The notes: generated by a model from the sequence alone, not told the origin. Counted from the stretch's first letter, positions 1 to 12,594 are shown. The stretch is 64,000 nt of DNA from Brachynemurus nebulosus (GCA_035578155.1 JAPWDM010000020.1:6854055-6918054), one strand, 5' to 3'. Numbers and translations are program-made.

Positions 1-421
1 ATATTAATTGTAGTACTTAATGCCGATACATAATGCCGATCTTTTCATGGACGGAGTTTTGGTTTCAGTCGTAGTTTCGGCTGTTTTGCTGCCGAAACCA
101 AAGCTAAACCGAAACTAAAATTTTTCGCCGAAACTGGCCGAAACCGAAATTACGGCCATTGATATATTACAATGAAAATTTGGAATTATGGTAACCCTAT
201 ATTTCCTTAATGGGCATTTGAGATGAAAGATACTTTATTTGTTTTTAATTTAACTCATTTCTCGGAGTCGATCGCGCATAAATACGAAAAATTAATGTCG
301 ATCATACCAGTATTAAGTTTGCCCACCCCTGTTGTATAGAATACTTTACGTTACATTTTCGTCTATATCTAGTGAAAAAAATCTAACATGAATGGGGCCG
401 AGTCCATTCGAAGGACCATAA
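1..421. other. AT-rich intergenic DNA with a GCCGAAAC-rich patch
   Basis: No coding frame is supported. At about 45-165 the words GTTTCGGC and GCCGAAAC recur in both orientations, giving a locally self-complementary stretch like the interior of a small MITE. No clean termini were found, so it is left unclassified. Confidence 0.4.
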
Positions 422-840
422 AATCAATACCTATAAATAAAATAGAAGGGTCTGTCCGTGATTTTCGAATTTTTAGGTATTAATATGTTTTTCAGTTAGC
501 AAATTCTACATATATAGCAAATCTAACTTTAAAAAAATTTTTGTCTGTCTGTCTGTTTGTACGAACCGATTTAACTCACAAAACTACTGAAGCTATTGAG
601 TTGAAATTTACAGGAAATATAGATATTAACCTCCCTATCAATCTTAACCAAATTTAGTGTGATCTTCCAAGTAGTTATGTACAGGATGATTCAAAAAGTA
701 TCTGCATTAAACGTTTATGGTCTTCTAAAGAAAGTAGATTTTTTAAAACTTGGTTTTAGAAGTTTCCAAATATGAAGATTGTAACTAAAATATTTCTAAC
801 TCGCTACCGCTTCCGGTTATACCGGAAGTTGACACTAACT
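422..840 (+). repeat. Dispersed repeat, copy 1 (inverted copy at 43390-43815)
   Basis: This segment matches the reverse complement of about 43390-43815 nearly end to end. The shared landmarks, in order, are a GGGTCTGTC block, a short (GTCT)n run near 542-556, a block reading TACGAACCGATTTAACTC, and a TTATACCGGA block near 820. It has no long ORF. Its right end abuts the LINE ORF1 fragment, so one inserted next to the other or they form one chimera. The family is not identified. Confidence 0.7.
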
Positions 841-1127
841 TTGCTATTAAAAATGGTGTTAAAAGAAAAACATGGCTTTTCTTAGGACGTATAGAACCGG
901 GAACAAAAGAAGATGCAATTTTAAAGCATCTTAAAAAACGAAATCCAACAGCCACATACACTTGCGAATTACTTAAAACACCCGGAGAAAATGAGTGCTT
1001 CAAGGTAAGTGCGGATTACAAAGAACATGAGAAGTTAATAAAACCAGGATTTTGGCCGGAAGGAGTAGTGGTTCGGCGTTTCAATTTTTTTCTCACCAAA
1101 AAATCAGCTAGTTTTACCGACAACTAA
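840..1127 (+). pseudogene. LINE ORF1 C-terminal fragment
   Basis: A frame without an ATG reads through KRKTWLFLGRIEPGTKEDAI, then a lysine-rich helix, CELLKTPGENECFKVSADY, KPGFWPEGVVVRRF, and stops with TAA at 1125-1127. The FLGRI...FKVS...WPEGVxVRRF pattern is typical of the C-terminal RNA-binding region of ORF1 proteins in CR1/Jockey-type insect LINEs. These bind the element's RNA. The N-terminal part (often with a PHD finger) is missing, so the copy is 5'-truncated. ORF2 starts about 105 bp downstream in the usual order. The assignment is by recalled family pattern only. Confidence 0.65.
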
Positions 1128-1232
1128 GATTTTTACAAAAGAAAACAACAAAAAAACCATAAACATGGAAGATTATTGTAGGAATAGAAAAGATGGAATG
1201 GTAATAAAACAGATTATTTCAAAGGAAGAAAA

Positions 1233-3780
1233 ATGAAAAAGTTTGTAGTTCTGAGTACTAATATTCAAGGCTTAGCTGAATACAAGTTAAACGAGTTAGA
1301 GGTTGAACTAGTATAGTATAAACCCGATATTATGTGTGTTTGTGAGCACTGGAAAAGTAATGAGGAATTACAATATACAAAATTAAATGGATATAAACTA
1401 AAGTCATACTTTTGTAGGACGAAATATAATCGAGGAGGGGTATGTATATTTTTCAAAAATGGTATTCAATGTACAATAATAGATTTAAGTTCATACTGTA
1501 TGGAAAGAGTATTTGAGGTATGTGCTATTGAATTTAATTTAGCTCTCAAAGTATCATATTATATTATTTCAATATACAGATCTCCAAACTCGGATTTTAA
1601 CCTTTTTATTCATAAGCTGAATTCTGTTCCAGATTTTCTGTATAATATAAGAAAACCTATCATATTAGCTGGGGATTTCAATGTGCATTTTCACACTTGT
1701 AACAGAGAGAAGATAATTTTGCTGGATCTTATGGCAACTTGCAATCTTTTTCCAACAATATTAGAAAGCACTCGTACAACATCAATCTCATCTACAACTG
1801 TAGATAATATATTCGTTCAGGTTACAGATTATGAAAAATCTATTGTGATAACAAACACATTATCAGATCATGATTTTGTTATGTTACAGAGTAGCTACTG
1901 TATAGATGAAAATAAAAAAATCAGTATTTATAAACGAGTATTTTCACAAGAAAATAAACAATACTGTAAGTATCTACTGGAAAAAGAAAACTGGGAAGTT
2001 ATCGACTCTCTAGACAATCATGTCGAATTCAAATTTCAGTATTTTATAAGTACATTGAAATATGTTATAGATGTATGTTTCCCTGTTAAAAAACTTTTCC
2101 TAAAAAGGAGAAGGCCTCGGTGACTCGCGAAGTGGTAGAATCTTCAGAGCAATTGAAAATTCTTTATAGAAAAAAAAAAATCTTCAGATGATGATACTCA
2201 AGCAAAATATCTCAGTACTAGAAAAGAACATCGTAAGTTGGTAGTAAACACTAAAAAATCGTATCATTCCGATTTTGTAGCAAAATCTGCTACCAGAGGA
2301 AGGGCAATGTGGAATTTTATAAATCAAGTAATGGCTAATAAAAATTTACATAGTTATAATGAGCAGCAAAGTACGGATAATCTTAAAAAGGTCGCTGATG
2401 AGTTGAACTGTTATTTCGTCAAACAACCGATAATAGTATCTAATTCCATACCATATCAACCATTTAATTCTTCGGAAATTCAACTAAATAGTCACTAATA
2501 AATAATTTAAATAATTCAAATGCTAACGACGTAAATGACATAACAAATAATTTCATAAAATTGTTTAAATGGTACCTTGTTGCACCTCTTACAGAATTAG
2601 TTAACGCAGTATTTGCTACAGGCTATTTCCCTGAAGTATTGAAATTCATTGTTGTGTCGCCAATCCATAAAAAAGGAAATAAGGAAAACTTTGAAAATTA
2701 TAGGCCAGTTTCATTGATATCGATAATTTCCAAAATTGTTGAAAAAAAGTTATACGATAAAATGATGAATTTTTTAATCAAACATAATCTTCTCGATTCA
2801 GGACAACATGGTTTCCCAACTAATAGGTCAACTACGTCAGCTACCTTAATGTTCTATAATAGAGTACTGCAACTGGTGGATAAAAAATTCCATACTGCTA
2901 GTCTTTTCTGTGATCTAAGTAAGGCCTTTGATTGTGTTAGTCACGATATTTTATTTCAGAAACTTAATAGGTATGGTTTTAGGGGTAGAATATTAGAAAT
3001 ATTGACATCCTACCTTTCTAATAGAAAACAATGCATTCGAATAAGACAAAAAGATAAAACTGTTGTCTCTGATTTTCAGTATACTAACATAGGAGTCCCA
3101 CAAGGCAGTATTTTAGGACCACTTTTATTTTTGATATTTGTGAATGATCTGCCAAAAGCTACAGGATTAGAAATGGTCATGTATGCAGATGATATAAATG
3201 TAATTGTAAGCAGTAACAGCATAGACAGTTTGTCTGAAAATATTCAAATGTCAGTGGATAAATTATTTAAATGGTTTTGTGAAAACAAATTATTATTAAA
3301 TATTGATAAAACAAATTATATGATTTTCCACACAAATCAGTGCAAAGAGAAACTGTTATTTAATATAAAATTTAACAGTCATCAAATTAAACAGGTTAAT
3401 GACACAAAATTTTTAGGTCTACATATATCTACAGGATAATTTTACCTGGAAACAAAACTGCTATATTTTAAAAAACAGATTAAATAGTGTGTGCTACCAA
3501 ATTAGAGTTCTAAAATACCATGTCACCCTAGATGCACTTTTAAGTTTTTATTATGCTCAAGTATTTTCTAGGCTTAAATATGGAATAATTTTTTGGGGAT
3601 CTTCCCCATATTCAAATGATATCTTTTTATTACAGAAAAAAATTATTCGTATTATTACAAATTCTAAACATGATTTAAATTGTAAACCCTTACTTAGGGC
3701 TTTGGGAATTATGACATTACCGTCACTTTATATATATGAGTGCGTACTAACAGTTATAGGCAACTTACATTTAATTAAAA
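1233..3780 (+). pseudogene. LINE ORF2 (endonuclease + reverse transcriptase), decayed, main part
   Basis: ORF2 probably began at ATG 1233 (MKKFVVLSTNIQGL); an in-frame TAG at 1314-1316 breaks it. The endonuclease (AP/EEP type) runs 1233-2123: CEHW, a GGVCIFFKN loop, YRSPNSD, catalytic ILAGDFNVHF and terminal SDHDFVM are all visible. A linker at 2120-2500 changes frame twice, once in an A-run near 2170. The reverse transcriptase at 2561-3439 has SPIHKKGNKENFENYRPVSL, QHGF, FCDLSKAFDCVSH, GVPQGSILGPLLF and the catalytic YADD (codons at about 3183-3194). A frameshift near 3437 moves the thumb region to frame 0 (3489-3780, ending in a LQKKIIRIIT block). It nicks target DNA and copies the element RNA in the family, but this copy has lost function. 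The motifs suit the CR1/Jockey group; the clade is not resolved. Confidence 0.93.
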
Positions 3781-4260
3781 TACCCCTGTCGCAGCATCCT
3801 GCATAACATAGCGAATTTCCATTTACAAAAGTACGTTTTTCTCGGAAACTAGTTGATATAGAGTAATTGTAAATAAAAAACCTTTTTTATGTGATTTTTC
3901 CGTCTCATTCCGCCAAATTTTTTTAACGAAAAATGCCCAAAAACCGTAAACATTTTCACGAAATTTCTTAATAATAAGATGTTTCGTTCTTGAGTTATCG
4001 TGCGGACACATTTATATATATGTTTACTAAATATCGGCACGATAACTCAAGAACGAAACATCTTATTATTAAGAAATTTCGTGAAAATGTTTACGGTTTT
4101 TTGGGCATTTTTCGTTAAAAAAATTTGGCGGAATGAGACGGAAAAATCACATAAAAAAGGTTTTTTATTTACAATTACTCTATATCAACTAATTTCCAAG
4201 AAAAACGTACTTTTGTAAAAGGAAATTCGCAATGTTATGCAGGATGCTGCGACAGGGGTA
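3781..4260. mobile_element. Head-to-head palindrome of Helitron-like 5' halves, inserted in the LINE
   Basis: The segment begins TACCCCTGTCGCAGCATCC and ends with its reverse complement. The two arms (3781-about 4003 and about 4037-4260) are about 98% identical around a short AT loop. Each arm is the 5' half of the Helitron-like family in this window: the 40-bp end ending GCGAATTTCC, a middle with the block TTTTTTATGTGATTTTTCCG, and the GAACGAAAC...GAGTTATCGTGC block that normally precedes (TA)n. It therefore looks like two 5' halves joined at the TA tract. It interrupts LINE ORF2 just after codons for NLHLIK. Confidence 0.85.
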
Positions 4261-4606
4261 TTTTTAATAGTCAGTTGTTACTTCATTGATATTTTTCCAC
4301 AGGAATGAAATTTCCCACGGGAAACTTCCCGGGGTATAAAGTAGTTTGTGTCCCTTCTCATCCCTTCTGTTAGCAATATACAAAGTTTGAAATCATTTAT
4401 CCGTTTTTTAATAGTCAGCTGTTGTTATTTTTATGCATTTTCCCACGGGAATGAAATATTTTCCCGAAATAAAAAGTAGCCTATAACCGTCTCTGGCCCG
4501 CAAGCAACGTCTGTACAAAGTTTCAAGTTGATTGGTTAAGCTGTTGAGGCGTGAAAGCCAGTCAAACAAACAAACAAACTCACTTTCGCATTTATAATAT
4601 TAGTAA

Positions 4607-4608
<2 letters not shown>
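4261..4608 (+). repeat. RTE-like / dispersed element 3' tail
   Basis: Two short copies of a TCCCACGGGAATGAAAT-type block (about 4300-4330 and 4440-4460) are followed by a segment ending TTTCGCATTTATAATATTAG and then (TA)n. In many insect genomes the wording gtacaaagtttcaagttgattggtt...caaacaaacaaact...tttcgcatttataatattagtaagg marks the 3' end of RTE-type retroelements and derived repeats. No coding part is attached, so this is a solo tail inside the stack that splits the LINE. Confidence 0.5.

Positions 4609-4670
<62 letters not shown>
4609..4670. repeat. (TA)n microsatellite
   Basis: Uninterrupted TA dinucleotides of about 62 bp directly follow the RTE-like tail. Predicted peptides of repeating Tyr-Ile here are artefacts. 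Confidence 0.95.
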
Positions 4671-4676
<6 letters not shown>

Positions 4677-4679
4677 ACT

Positions 4680-5568
<889 letters not shown>

Positions 5569-5569
5569 A

Positions 5570-5806
5570 CAAATAACTCTTTCCATAATAAATTATGATA
5601 CTAGAGGTGACTCAAGTATTTGCTTGGATTACCATCGCTTAACATTATTTGAAAAGGGTCCTATATATATGGGATCAAAAATATACAATACTCTTCCAGA
5701 CGAATTAAAAATCCTCAATAAAGAAGCATCGGCAAGTAATTTTAAGAAAAAATTTAAAAAATTCTTGCTGGAAAAGTGTTACTATCACTATAGGCTGGGT
5801 GCGTGA
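5570..5806 (+). pseudogene. LINE ORF2 C-terminal end, after the insertion
   Basis: Translation resumes as NYDTRGDSSICLDYHRLTLF, then EKGPIYMGSKIYNTLPDELK and FKKKFKKFLLEKCYYHY, ending in TGA at 5804-5806. The pattern YDTR...FEKGPxYMGxKIYNxLP...FKxxLKxFLLxKCYY is the usual last segment of ORF2 in CR1/Jockey-type LINEs. It therefore joins the ORF2 part ending at 3780; the two halves are separated only by the inserted repeat stack 3781-5568. Confidence 0.88.
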
Positions 5807-6755
5807 TGGCAACGACATCTATAATATTCATTTTTCCGGGCTCATTAACGAATATAAATAATGGTAACCGTGGAAATAAATAAATTTAAAATATTTTTAA
5901 ACAAACCGTAAAATCTGAATACAAATGTTTGCTATTTACAATTAATTTTTTTTATAAATAAATTTGAACAATTTGATTTGTTCAGTTTGAACAATAAAAT
6001 ACTGGATAAAGTATTTAACAGTTATATTAAAAAAGTAATTAAACAATTTTCGACGTTAATATGGATATAATTATCAAGACAGTATTTCCTTCCAACCTCG
6101 GGCTATGCAGAGGAAAAAGTTGCTGGTGCCGGTGAAGTACGTCAGGGAAATTCGAGAATTAAGAAATGCTGGCATACATAAGTCATTTAGTTTAATGTAG
6201 AGTCATAAGACAAACATCAATAACTTTAACTGCTCATGAAACATTATTTCATATGACTATGTGAGTTAAAATACATCAAATATTTTTAATTCTGTATTTA
6301 TGGATTAACGTGTAGACGTTAATACTGTTGACAGATAAATAAGGAATGACATATTAGTTGCAACTGCGTTTATAATCAAAGTAAATCAATGTAAATATTT
6401 TTATTTAATATTTTTTATTATACTATAAACACATATGAGCCCGTATTTAATGCTTGTTTTCTCCACTACTCACGCTGCAATCGATTTAATTGTCCCCACC
6501 ATATACTTCGCACGCTGCCTATAGTGAAGCATTTTCTAACTAACTTATATTAATTTACTAATTATACTATTTTACTAATTGTACTAACTAATTTTAATTA
6601 ATTGTAACTAATTTTATTTAGCTTTCTAATTGTTTAATTTTTTTAACAATGTTTACCACTAACTTAAACTCTTTTATTTTTATCGGACAATGTTACTAAC
6701 TGTATATCAGTTTTGATTAACAATAAATTATTATTATAACAATAAATTATATTAT
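5807..6755 (+). other. Probable LINE 3' untranslated region
   Basis: AT-rich, non-coding sequence follows the ORF2 stop. It includes repeated TTACTAATT-type steps near 6545-6610 and ends near 6725-6755 in TTATTATTATAACAATAAAT-like sequence. CR1-type LINEs often end in short A/T-rich tandem tails, so this may be the true 3' end; no poly(A) boundary or target duplication was found. Confidence 0.4.
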
Positions 6756-6862
6756 TTTATAAATTCAGCTATTACAGTAGGTGTCATGACGCAATCTGAG
6801 TCCGGGACTATGGCAGAAATATGTTTTGAGGTCCCTAGAATACGAAAATGATATTCACTAAA

Positions 6863-6914
<52 letters not shown>

Positions 6915-7190
6915 GTGTTCCCACGATAACTCTCGAACGAAACGTCTAACGCTTATGAAATTTTGTGTGCGGACTGGATTCTGAATTGGCTTGGCTAAGT
7001 TCGTTAGCCAGACACGCCAGAAGTAGGTTTTCTGGCCATTTTTTATCATTCGATCCTATCATAAGACAGTTCGATTTTTACATCGCTGAAAAGGAAAAAA
7101 AATTATGAAGAAAATGTTCTTATAATTTTCTTTCTATGTTAAGTAGTTTTCGAGAAAATCGTAATTTTCACGTTTGCCTTATTTTGCTCT
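6756..7190 (-). mobile_element. Helitron-like element, reverse copy
   Basis: On the minus strand this carries the family's landmarks: the GAGTTATCGTGGG block with GAACGAAACGT, (TA)n (about 6868-6911), TTCACTAAAATTT on the plus strand, GGGACTATGGCAGAAAT and GTGTCATGACGC, ending in TTCAGCTATTACAGTAGG. The terminal hairpin and CTAA are not recognisable at 6756, so the 3' end is truncated. The minus-strand Tyr-Ile peptide here is a shadow of the TA tract. Confidence 0.65.
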
Positions 7191-7500
7191 CTTTGTCATT
7201 GTAATAAGTAATTTATATTTCTATCTCAGTTGCTTATAACATATACAAAAATTTCATTTTTTTTACGTAAAACAAACGGTAGTTATTCAAAATCTATGTA
7301 TTATAAATACCATATCTCTGTCTCATTTTTTTTAAAATTAAAATTAACCAGATATTTTAAGCATGTGTAATGAAGATTTTTTAAATTTTTTTATTGAATT
7401 TTAAATGAACAAGATAATGAAGGTAATGTCATGATATAATATTATTAAATATTATAGAAAGATAACATAATAATAATGTTTTGTATGCCAGGAAAAAAAT
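7191..7500. other. AT-rich DNA, nothing recognised
   Basis: No ORF, TIR or repeat match was seen apart from runs of T and A. Confidence 0.4.
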
Positions 7501-8780
7501 TTTAAAGAACTAGATCGATTTTGAAACTTTTTTCACTGTCAAAGATCTAAGCTATTTTAGATATTTTAGACAGATATAGATTACGTAATGTAAGGTCCGC
7601 CAGGGTCCATGGGACCCAAAAGTGTTAAAAATAAACTAACCGACCGATTTTGAAAATTTTTTCACTGTTAGAGAGCTAAACTATTTTAGAAAGATATAGA
7701 TTACCTCATGCAAGGTCCGCTAAGGTCCATTGGATCTAGAAGTGTCAAAAATAAAATAAGCGACCGATTTTGAAACTTTTTTCACTGTCAAAGAGCTAAG
7801 CTATTTTAGATAGATGTAGAATACGTAATGTAAGGTCCGCCAAGGTCCATGGGACCCAAAAATGTCAACAATAAACTAACCGACCGATTTTAAAAATTTT
7901 TTCACTGTTAGAGAGCTAAACTATTTTAGATAGATATAGATTACCTTATGTAAGATCCGCTAGGGTCCATTGGATCTAAAAGTGTCAAAAATACAATAAC
8001 CGACTGATTTTGAAAATTTTTTCACTATTACAGAGGTAAACTATTTTAGATGGATTTAGCTTATATGTTGTATGAGGTCGGCCAGAGTCCTGGGATCTTT
8101 TAAGCGCCAAAAATAAACTAACCGACCGATTTTGAAAATTTTTTCGCTGTTAGAGAGCTAAACTATTTTAGATAGTTATAGATTACGTTATGTAAGGTCC
8201 GTCAAAGTCCATGGGACTCAAAGTGGGAAAGTGTCAAAAATAAAATAACTGACCGATTTTAAAAATTTTTTCACCATTGCAGAGATAAACTATTTTAGAT
8301 AAGTACAGTATGTTATCTAATATACACAACTGGCCTGTGGATGCAAATCCGGCATAGAAAACTACACAACGGGTTTTAAAAATAGTTTTACTGTTAGAAA
8401 GATAAAATATCCTATATTATATAGGATAGAAATAAGCTACCGAACCGATTCTCAATATTTTCTCATTGCTAGAGAACTAACTTATTTTAGGTGGATAGCA
8501 CTATGCTGTACAAAGTCCGTTCGGGGTCTTGGGTCCCAAATATACCAAAAATAAATTACCTAGCCGATTTTGAAAATTCTTTTACTTTTAGAAAGCTAAA
8601 CTAGTTTAGCCAAGCACCTTCTGCGAAAAAGCGCCAAAAATTAACTACTCAACTGATTTTGAAAATCTTTTCACTCTTAGAAAGCTGAATTATTTTAAAT
8701 GGATACAGGTCTTAGATGAGATCCGCCAGTGCCCAAAATTTCGAAATTCGCTATGTTATGCAGATGCTGCGACAGGGGTA
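7501..8780 (-). mobile_element. Helitron-like terminus carrying a 120-bp tandem repeat array
   Basis: About eleven units begin with CCGATTTTGAAAATTTTTTC-like sequence at 7516, 7645, 7765, 7885, 8005, 8127, 8254, 8371, 8446, 8565 and 8654. Several spacings are exactly 120 bp. Each early unit holds GAGAGCTAAACTATTTTAGA and GGTCCGCCAAGGTCCATGGG-type blocks; later units are more diverged. The array ends in 8741-8780, the reverse complement of the family end TACCCCTGTCGCAGCATCTG...GCGAATTTC. The array therefore lies inside an element with Helitron-like ends, read on the minus strand. No far-end GCTAA was found. Confidence 0.75.
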
Positions 8781-8789
8781 TTTATTTAT

Positions 8790-8935
8790 AAATTAGGAAT
8801 TTTGGATTTTTATTATTTATAAAATAGAAATTTTGGATTTTTTTGGAAAGAAAAAATATCTTATATATATAAAAGCCTTCTAGTTTACTATTTAAGTTCT
8901 TTTTTTAATATTTAAAAATAATTTCGAGATTTAAT
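8790..8935 (+). repeat. Dispersed repeat family, first half (full copy at 41325)
   Basis: Contains two GGAATTTTGGATTTTT-like blocks and AAGCCTTCTAGTTTACTATT, the same order as in 41325-41430. The second half of that family lies inverted at 10510-10805. The family is not identified and has no coding frame. Confidence 0.6.
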
Positions 8936-9080
8936 TTAATTTCGAGACATAATACATCTTAAAAAATAATGAGAAGTTATTATTAGATTAGCTATGAGTA
9001 TATTAAAAGATTAATATTTATTAAAGTGTACAAAATTTTAATAGGCGTCATTTATAAAATATGTATTTATACATAATACT

Positions 9081-9202
9081 TTCAAAATAAAAAGACAATT
9101 TTTACTTTACTAATAGCACTTTATTTAAAGTTTATAAATGTTTATGAAACTTTAAATAAAGTGGTACTAGTAAAGTAAAAATTATCTTTTTATTTTAAAA
9201 TG
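9081..9202. repeat. Hairpin MITE-like palindrome
   Basis: Arms of about 53 bp (9081-9133 and 9147-9202) pair almost completely around a short loop; each contains CACTTTATTTAAAGTTT or its complement. No target duplication is visible. Confidence 0.7.
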
Positions 9203-9655
9203 GAATACCATTAAGTAACGCTCAAATCTATCAAATACATTACACTTAAAATTAAAATAATTTCAAAATTGGAGGGATTAAAATAATTTTCCCTATTATA
9301 GCTTATCAATACCCCCATATATAAGTATAATAAAATTACCCCTTAAATCAGCCATAGTAATTTTTCATAATTAAGAAAACTCTTATAGAGAAAGCATCTG
9401 CATAGTTAAGTTATATAGCACATAAAGAATACATTGTATAACTTTCTTAGATTCTGTCATTTTTCTTTTATTTTGAAAAGAACCGCTTAAAAGTACAATC
9501 AGCGCATGCGCAATACTACTACTATGCCATAACAATTGAACTAATTAAAAAATGTAAAAAATTGTTAATTAAAGCCGAAAGAAGTCACTTTGATGATAGA
9601 ACAAACGTCGTTTATGTAAGAACAAACGTTTATTCATGATAAGCGGCCAGTAGAA

Positions 9656-9689
<34 letters not shown>

Positions 9690-9889
9690 ATAATTAGTAT
9701 GTGGGGGAGTTTGCATTTTTATGTAATTTTTTTTAAATAAACAATATACGAACAAACAATAATAAATGACAAACAATAAAGAACAAACGACGAACTAACG
9801 ATATGTGAAGATAAAATTTCAAAAAATAATTGCTGAGGAGCTAAGGTATCGGAACCATAGAATCGAACCATAACAGTGTTTTTCATCAA
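9203..9889. other. AT-rich DNA with poly(A) tract
   Basis: Non-coding. An A-run of about 29 bp at 9659-9688 could be a retroelement tail, but no element was recognised to its left. The GCGCATGCGC-like word near 9503 is the only GC-rich motif. Confidence 0.4.
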
Positions 9890-10240
9890 AGAAAGAAGCG
9901 GGAAATTTCAAAATTTTAATTATCATATATTTGAGTAAATGTATTTGAATACATAATTTTTGTTAATAAGTTATAAGTTAATGAACAATTAAAAAATTTA
10001 ATTATTTTTTCTGGATGAAACTAAATGATTTTTTTAAAAATATTTAATTTATTTCAAATTTATTTTATGCGAACTTTTGACTGAAAATGGCGGACTGTCA
10101 AGACTCATGTCCCGAATCTATTTTGTATAATTTAGTAGATTATTCATAGAGTGCCAATACTGCCAATAATAACTAGAGTCGTGACATGTGCGCTGAACGC
10201 TGATTGGTTCCGACATTTTCTGTCAAATATAAACAAAAAT
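9890..10240 (-). mobile_element. MITE, degraded relative of the one at 13440
   Basis: On the minus strand this aligns with 13440-13726 through AGCGGGAA, the ATAAGTTATAAGTTAATGAA-type centre, and a terminus containing GAGTCGTGACATGTG and GGTTCCGACATTTTCTGTC. One terminus appears twice (about 10100-10135 and 10165-10225), so the copy is rearranged. Confidence 0.5.
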
Positions 10241-10359
10241 CTGGAGGCACTGCAGTGCCCCCGCCAAGATGTGGCAAAACAAAAGAAACAGAATTCAATT
10301 TTATAGCTTTACTGCTTTAGATTTTATTAATACGCAAATTTCATTAATTTCAAAAATTT

Positions 10360-10805
10360 CAAAATCACTCACTTACTGATGATCATCAAATTATAGAGTA
10401 CTTCCCGAAGTCTTAGAAAGTGGAAATTTGGTATATAGGCTGGGTTTAGCAATGAGAAAATTAACAAATCCGTGATTTTCCCTCTTCAACTTCTTATAAA
10501 TAAAAACGTCGTGAGCAGCGGGGCCCCATCACGGAAGTCGAATTTTTCCCTTCATCTTCGGTATTGAATGTCTACAAGCGAAATGTGATTGAAAGTCTAC
10601 AAGCGATTTGTCATTTTGGTGGTTTCAAAACTGATGATGAGTGTCCGGCTGATCGGGGCTTTAAAAAAAGGTTTTAAGTTATTAAGGGCTGAATCTCAGT
10701 AAATTTCAATTTTGTGCCGATAGCAGTTAGCAGGAAAAAAGCCAATACAATTCGTACGAGGGCATTCCTACCCATGCTTATCCGCCAATTGTTTCTGTGT
10801 TTTTC
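10360..10805 (-). repeat. Dispersed repeat, inverted second half of the 41325 family
   Basis: From 10510 the minus strand matches 41440-41680: GGATAAGCATGG, CTATCGGCACAAAAT, GATCAGCCGGACACTCATCA, and CAATCACATTTCG. The preceding part (10360-10510, with CGTGAGCAGCGGGGCCCC) has no second copy in this window. Confidence 0.6.
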
Positions 10806-10830
10806 TTTTTTTTTTTTTTAAATATTAAAA

Positions 10831-11324
10831 TACCCCTGTCGCAGCATCTGCATAACATAGCGAATTTCCAAATATTGGGCACTGGCGGATCTCATCTAAG
10901 AACTGTACCTATTTAAAATAGTTTAGCTTTCTAAGAGTAAAAGATTTTTTAAAATCGGCTGGGTAATTAGTTTTGATATTTTTGGGACCCAAGAACCCGA
11001 ACGGACTTTGTGTAGCATAGTTGTATCCATCTAAAATAATTTAGTTCTCTAACAGTGAAAAAATTTTCAAAATCAGTCGGTTAGTTTATTTTTTACAATA
11101 ATGGGATCAGTAAACCCTGGCGGAACTCATACAACATAACCTTTTTTCATCTAAAATAATTTTAGTAAAAAGTTTATCCTAACAGTAAAAAAAGGGTCCT
11201 AGGGATCTCATATAACTTATGGTAGTCCGTAAGGTTCTTGTGGACATCATTTAATTACTTAATGAATTCAAATACTTTAACTTACTAACGGTGAAAAAAT
11301 TTTCAAAATTTTCGAAATTCGCTA
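10831..11324 (+). mobile_element. Complete short Helitron-like element with 120-bp repeat units
   Basis: It starts TACCCCTGTCGCAGCATCTG, reaches GCGAATTTCC after 40 bp, and ends CGAAATTCGCTA at 11324. The inside holds about three to four diverged copies of the 120-bp unit seen at 7501-8780, in the complementary orientation (TTTCAAAATCAGTCGGTTAG, CATCTAAAATAATTTAG). This is the clearest full-length member: 5' end, satellite-like body and 3' end. Confidence 0.75.
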
Positions 11325-11679
11325 AAAAAATCATTGAAAAATATTTGATATGTTTCGATCAATTAATGGTCAACATCAGCAAATAAAAGTTACTCAAATC
11401 GAAGAAAAAAATGAGTTATTTGTCCGTAGAAATTAAAATACAAATTCTGAAAACGAGCAAAGAAATATTGAAAAAACTAGATCGGCAAAACATTCTGACA
11501 AATAATACTACCCAACTAATACTCGCCAATTTGAATGAAACTTAACATACTTATTAAACAGCGAAAAATATTAAATATGTGTTTTTTATTTCGGCTAAAT
11601 ACGCTTTTTAGGGGTAGAAAACACCATTCAACCCCTGTAGATGAAAACAGTTCTAGCTAAATATTTCTGAAACAATATA
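11325..11679. other. AT-rich DNA, nothing recognised
   Basis: No ORF or repeat match seen; several A-runs. Confidence 0.35.
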
Positions 11680-12408
11680 TTTTCTGAAAAAAGGGCTGTG
11701 TTCCAAATTTGTAGAATTTAAAGTGATGCACTTGATAGTGACCTTGAAGTCGACCTTGAAATCGATTTTCAAGGTCAGTTGAAAATGATTAGCCGTTGCC
11801 GAACTTTGACCATATCCTGTACCTATAAGCAGTAATTTTTCATGTATTGACTCAATCTATTTTCAAAATTGATTTGTTGCGTTATTTTTCTAAAAAAAAA
11901 AAAAAGAAAAAAAAAAAGAAAAAAAAGAAAAAAGAACCTGACGAAATGGAAAAATAGGCGCAAATTTATAGAAAAAATTAGAAGAAAACATTTTTGTAAG
12001 TAATTTTAGAAGTAAAGTTAAGAAAAGAATTAATATCACTCCAATTGTAAGTTAAACATTAACCTTATGCTATATTAGAAATTTTTAAAATTTTTATTGC
12101 TACTCTGTAGTTATTATATTAGGAATCCAATTGAACATATGATTAACTATTATTTTTCCGATTGCGGTTGAGCAAGTATTTTTCAAAATTACTTCTTGAT
12201 CACTTATTTTCTATCTTGCATGTGAAATTCGTTCGAATATACTTTGAACCATTTAGGGATGAAAAGTAAACTACTCCTTTTGAAAAATATTAAATGATTT
12301 TCAAATGACTTTGGAAATTGACTCCAAGGTCAACTTCAAAGTCATCATCAAATGCATCACTTTGAACTCTATAACTTTGGTCCTAAGTACTTTTTTCAGA
12401 AAATATAT
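11680..12408. repeat. Foldback element with ~120-bp arms
   Basis: The arms at 11680-11805 and 12293-12408 are inverted copies sharing AAAGTGATGCA, the alternating TGACCTTGAAGTCGACCTTG motif and ATATTTTCTGAAAAAAG. The centre holds an A-rich tract (11890-11935). Arm identity is moderate, so the element is old. No transposase and no target duplication seen. Confidence 0.6.
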
Positions 12409-12594
12409 CGTACCATAATCCACTTCTATGTTGATTCCTGGTCTCTTTCCTGGTCTCTTTTCCTGCGTTTCTAATATTTATGTCATTAAAAAAATGTGCT
12501 ACCGTAGACAAGGATGAATAGGGACGCATTCAGACTTTACACCGTATTTTTTTGTATTTATTTTATGAGTACCTAATCTTTAATATATTAAAAA

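Noticed and set aside
7501..8780. CRISPR-like array
   Set aside because: Units are contiguous 120-bp tandem copies without unique spacers, in eukaryotic-type DNA.
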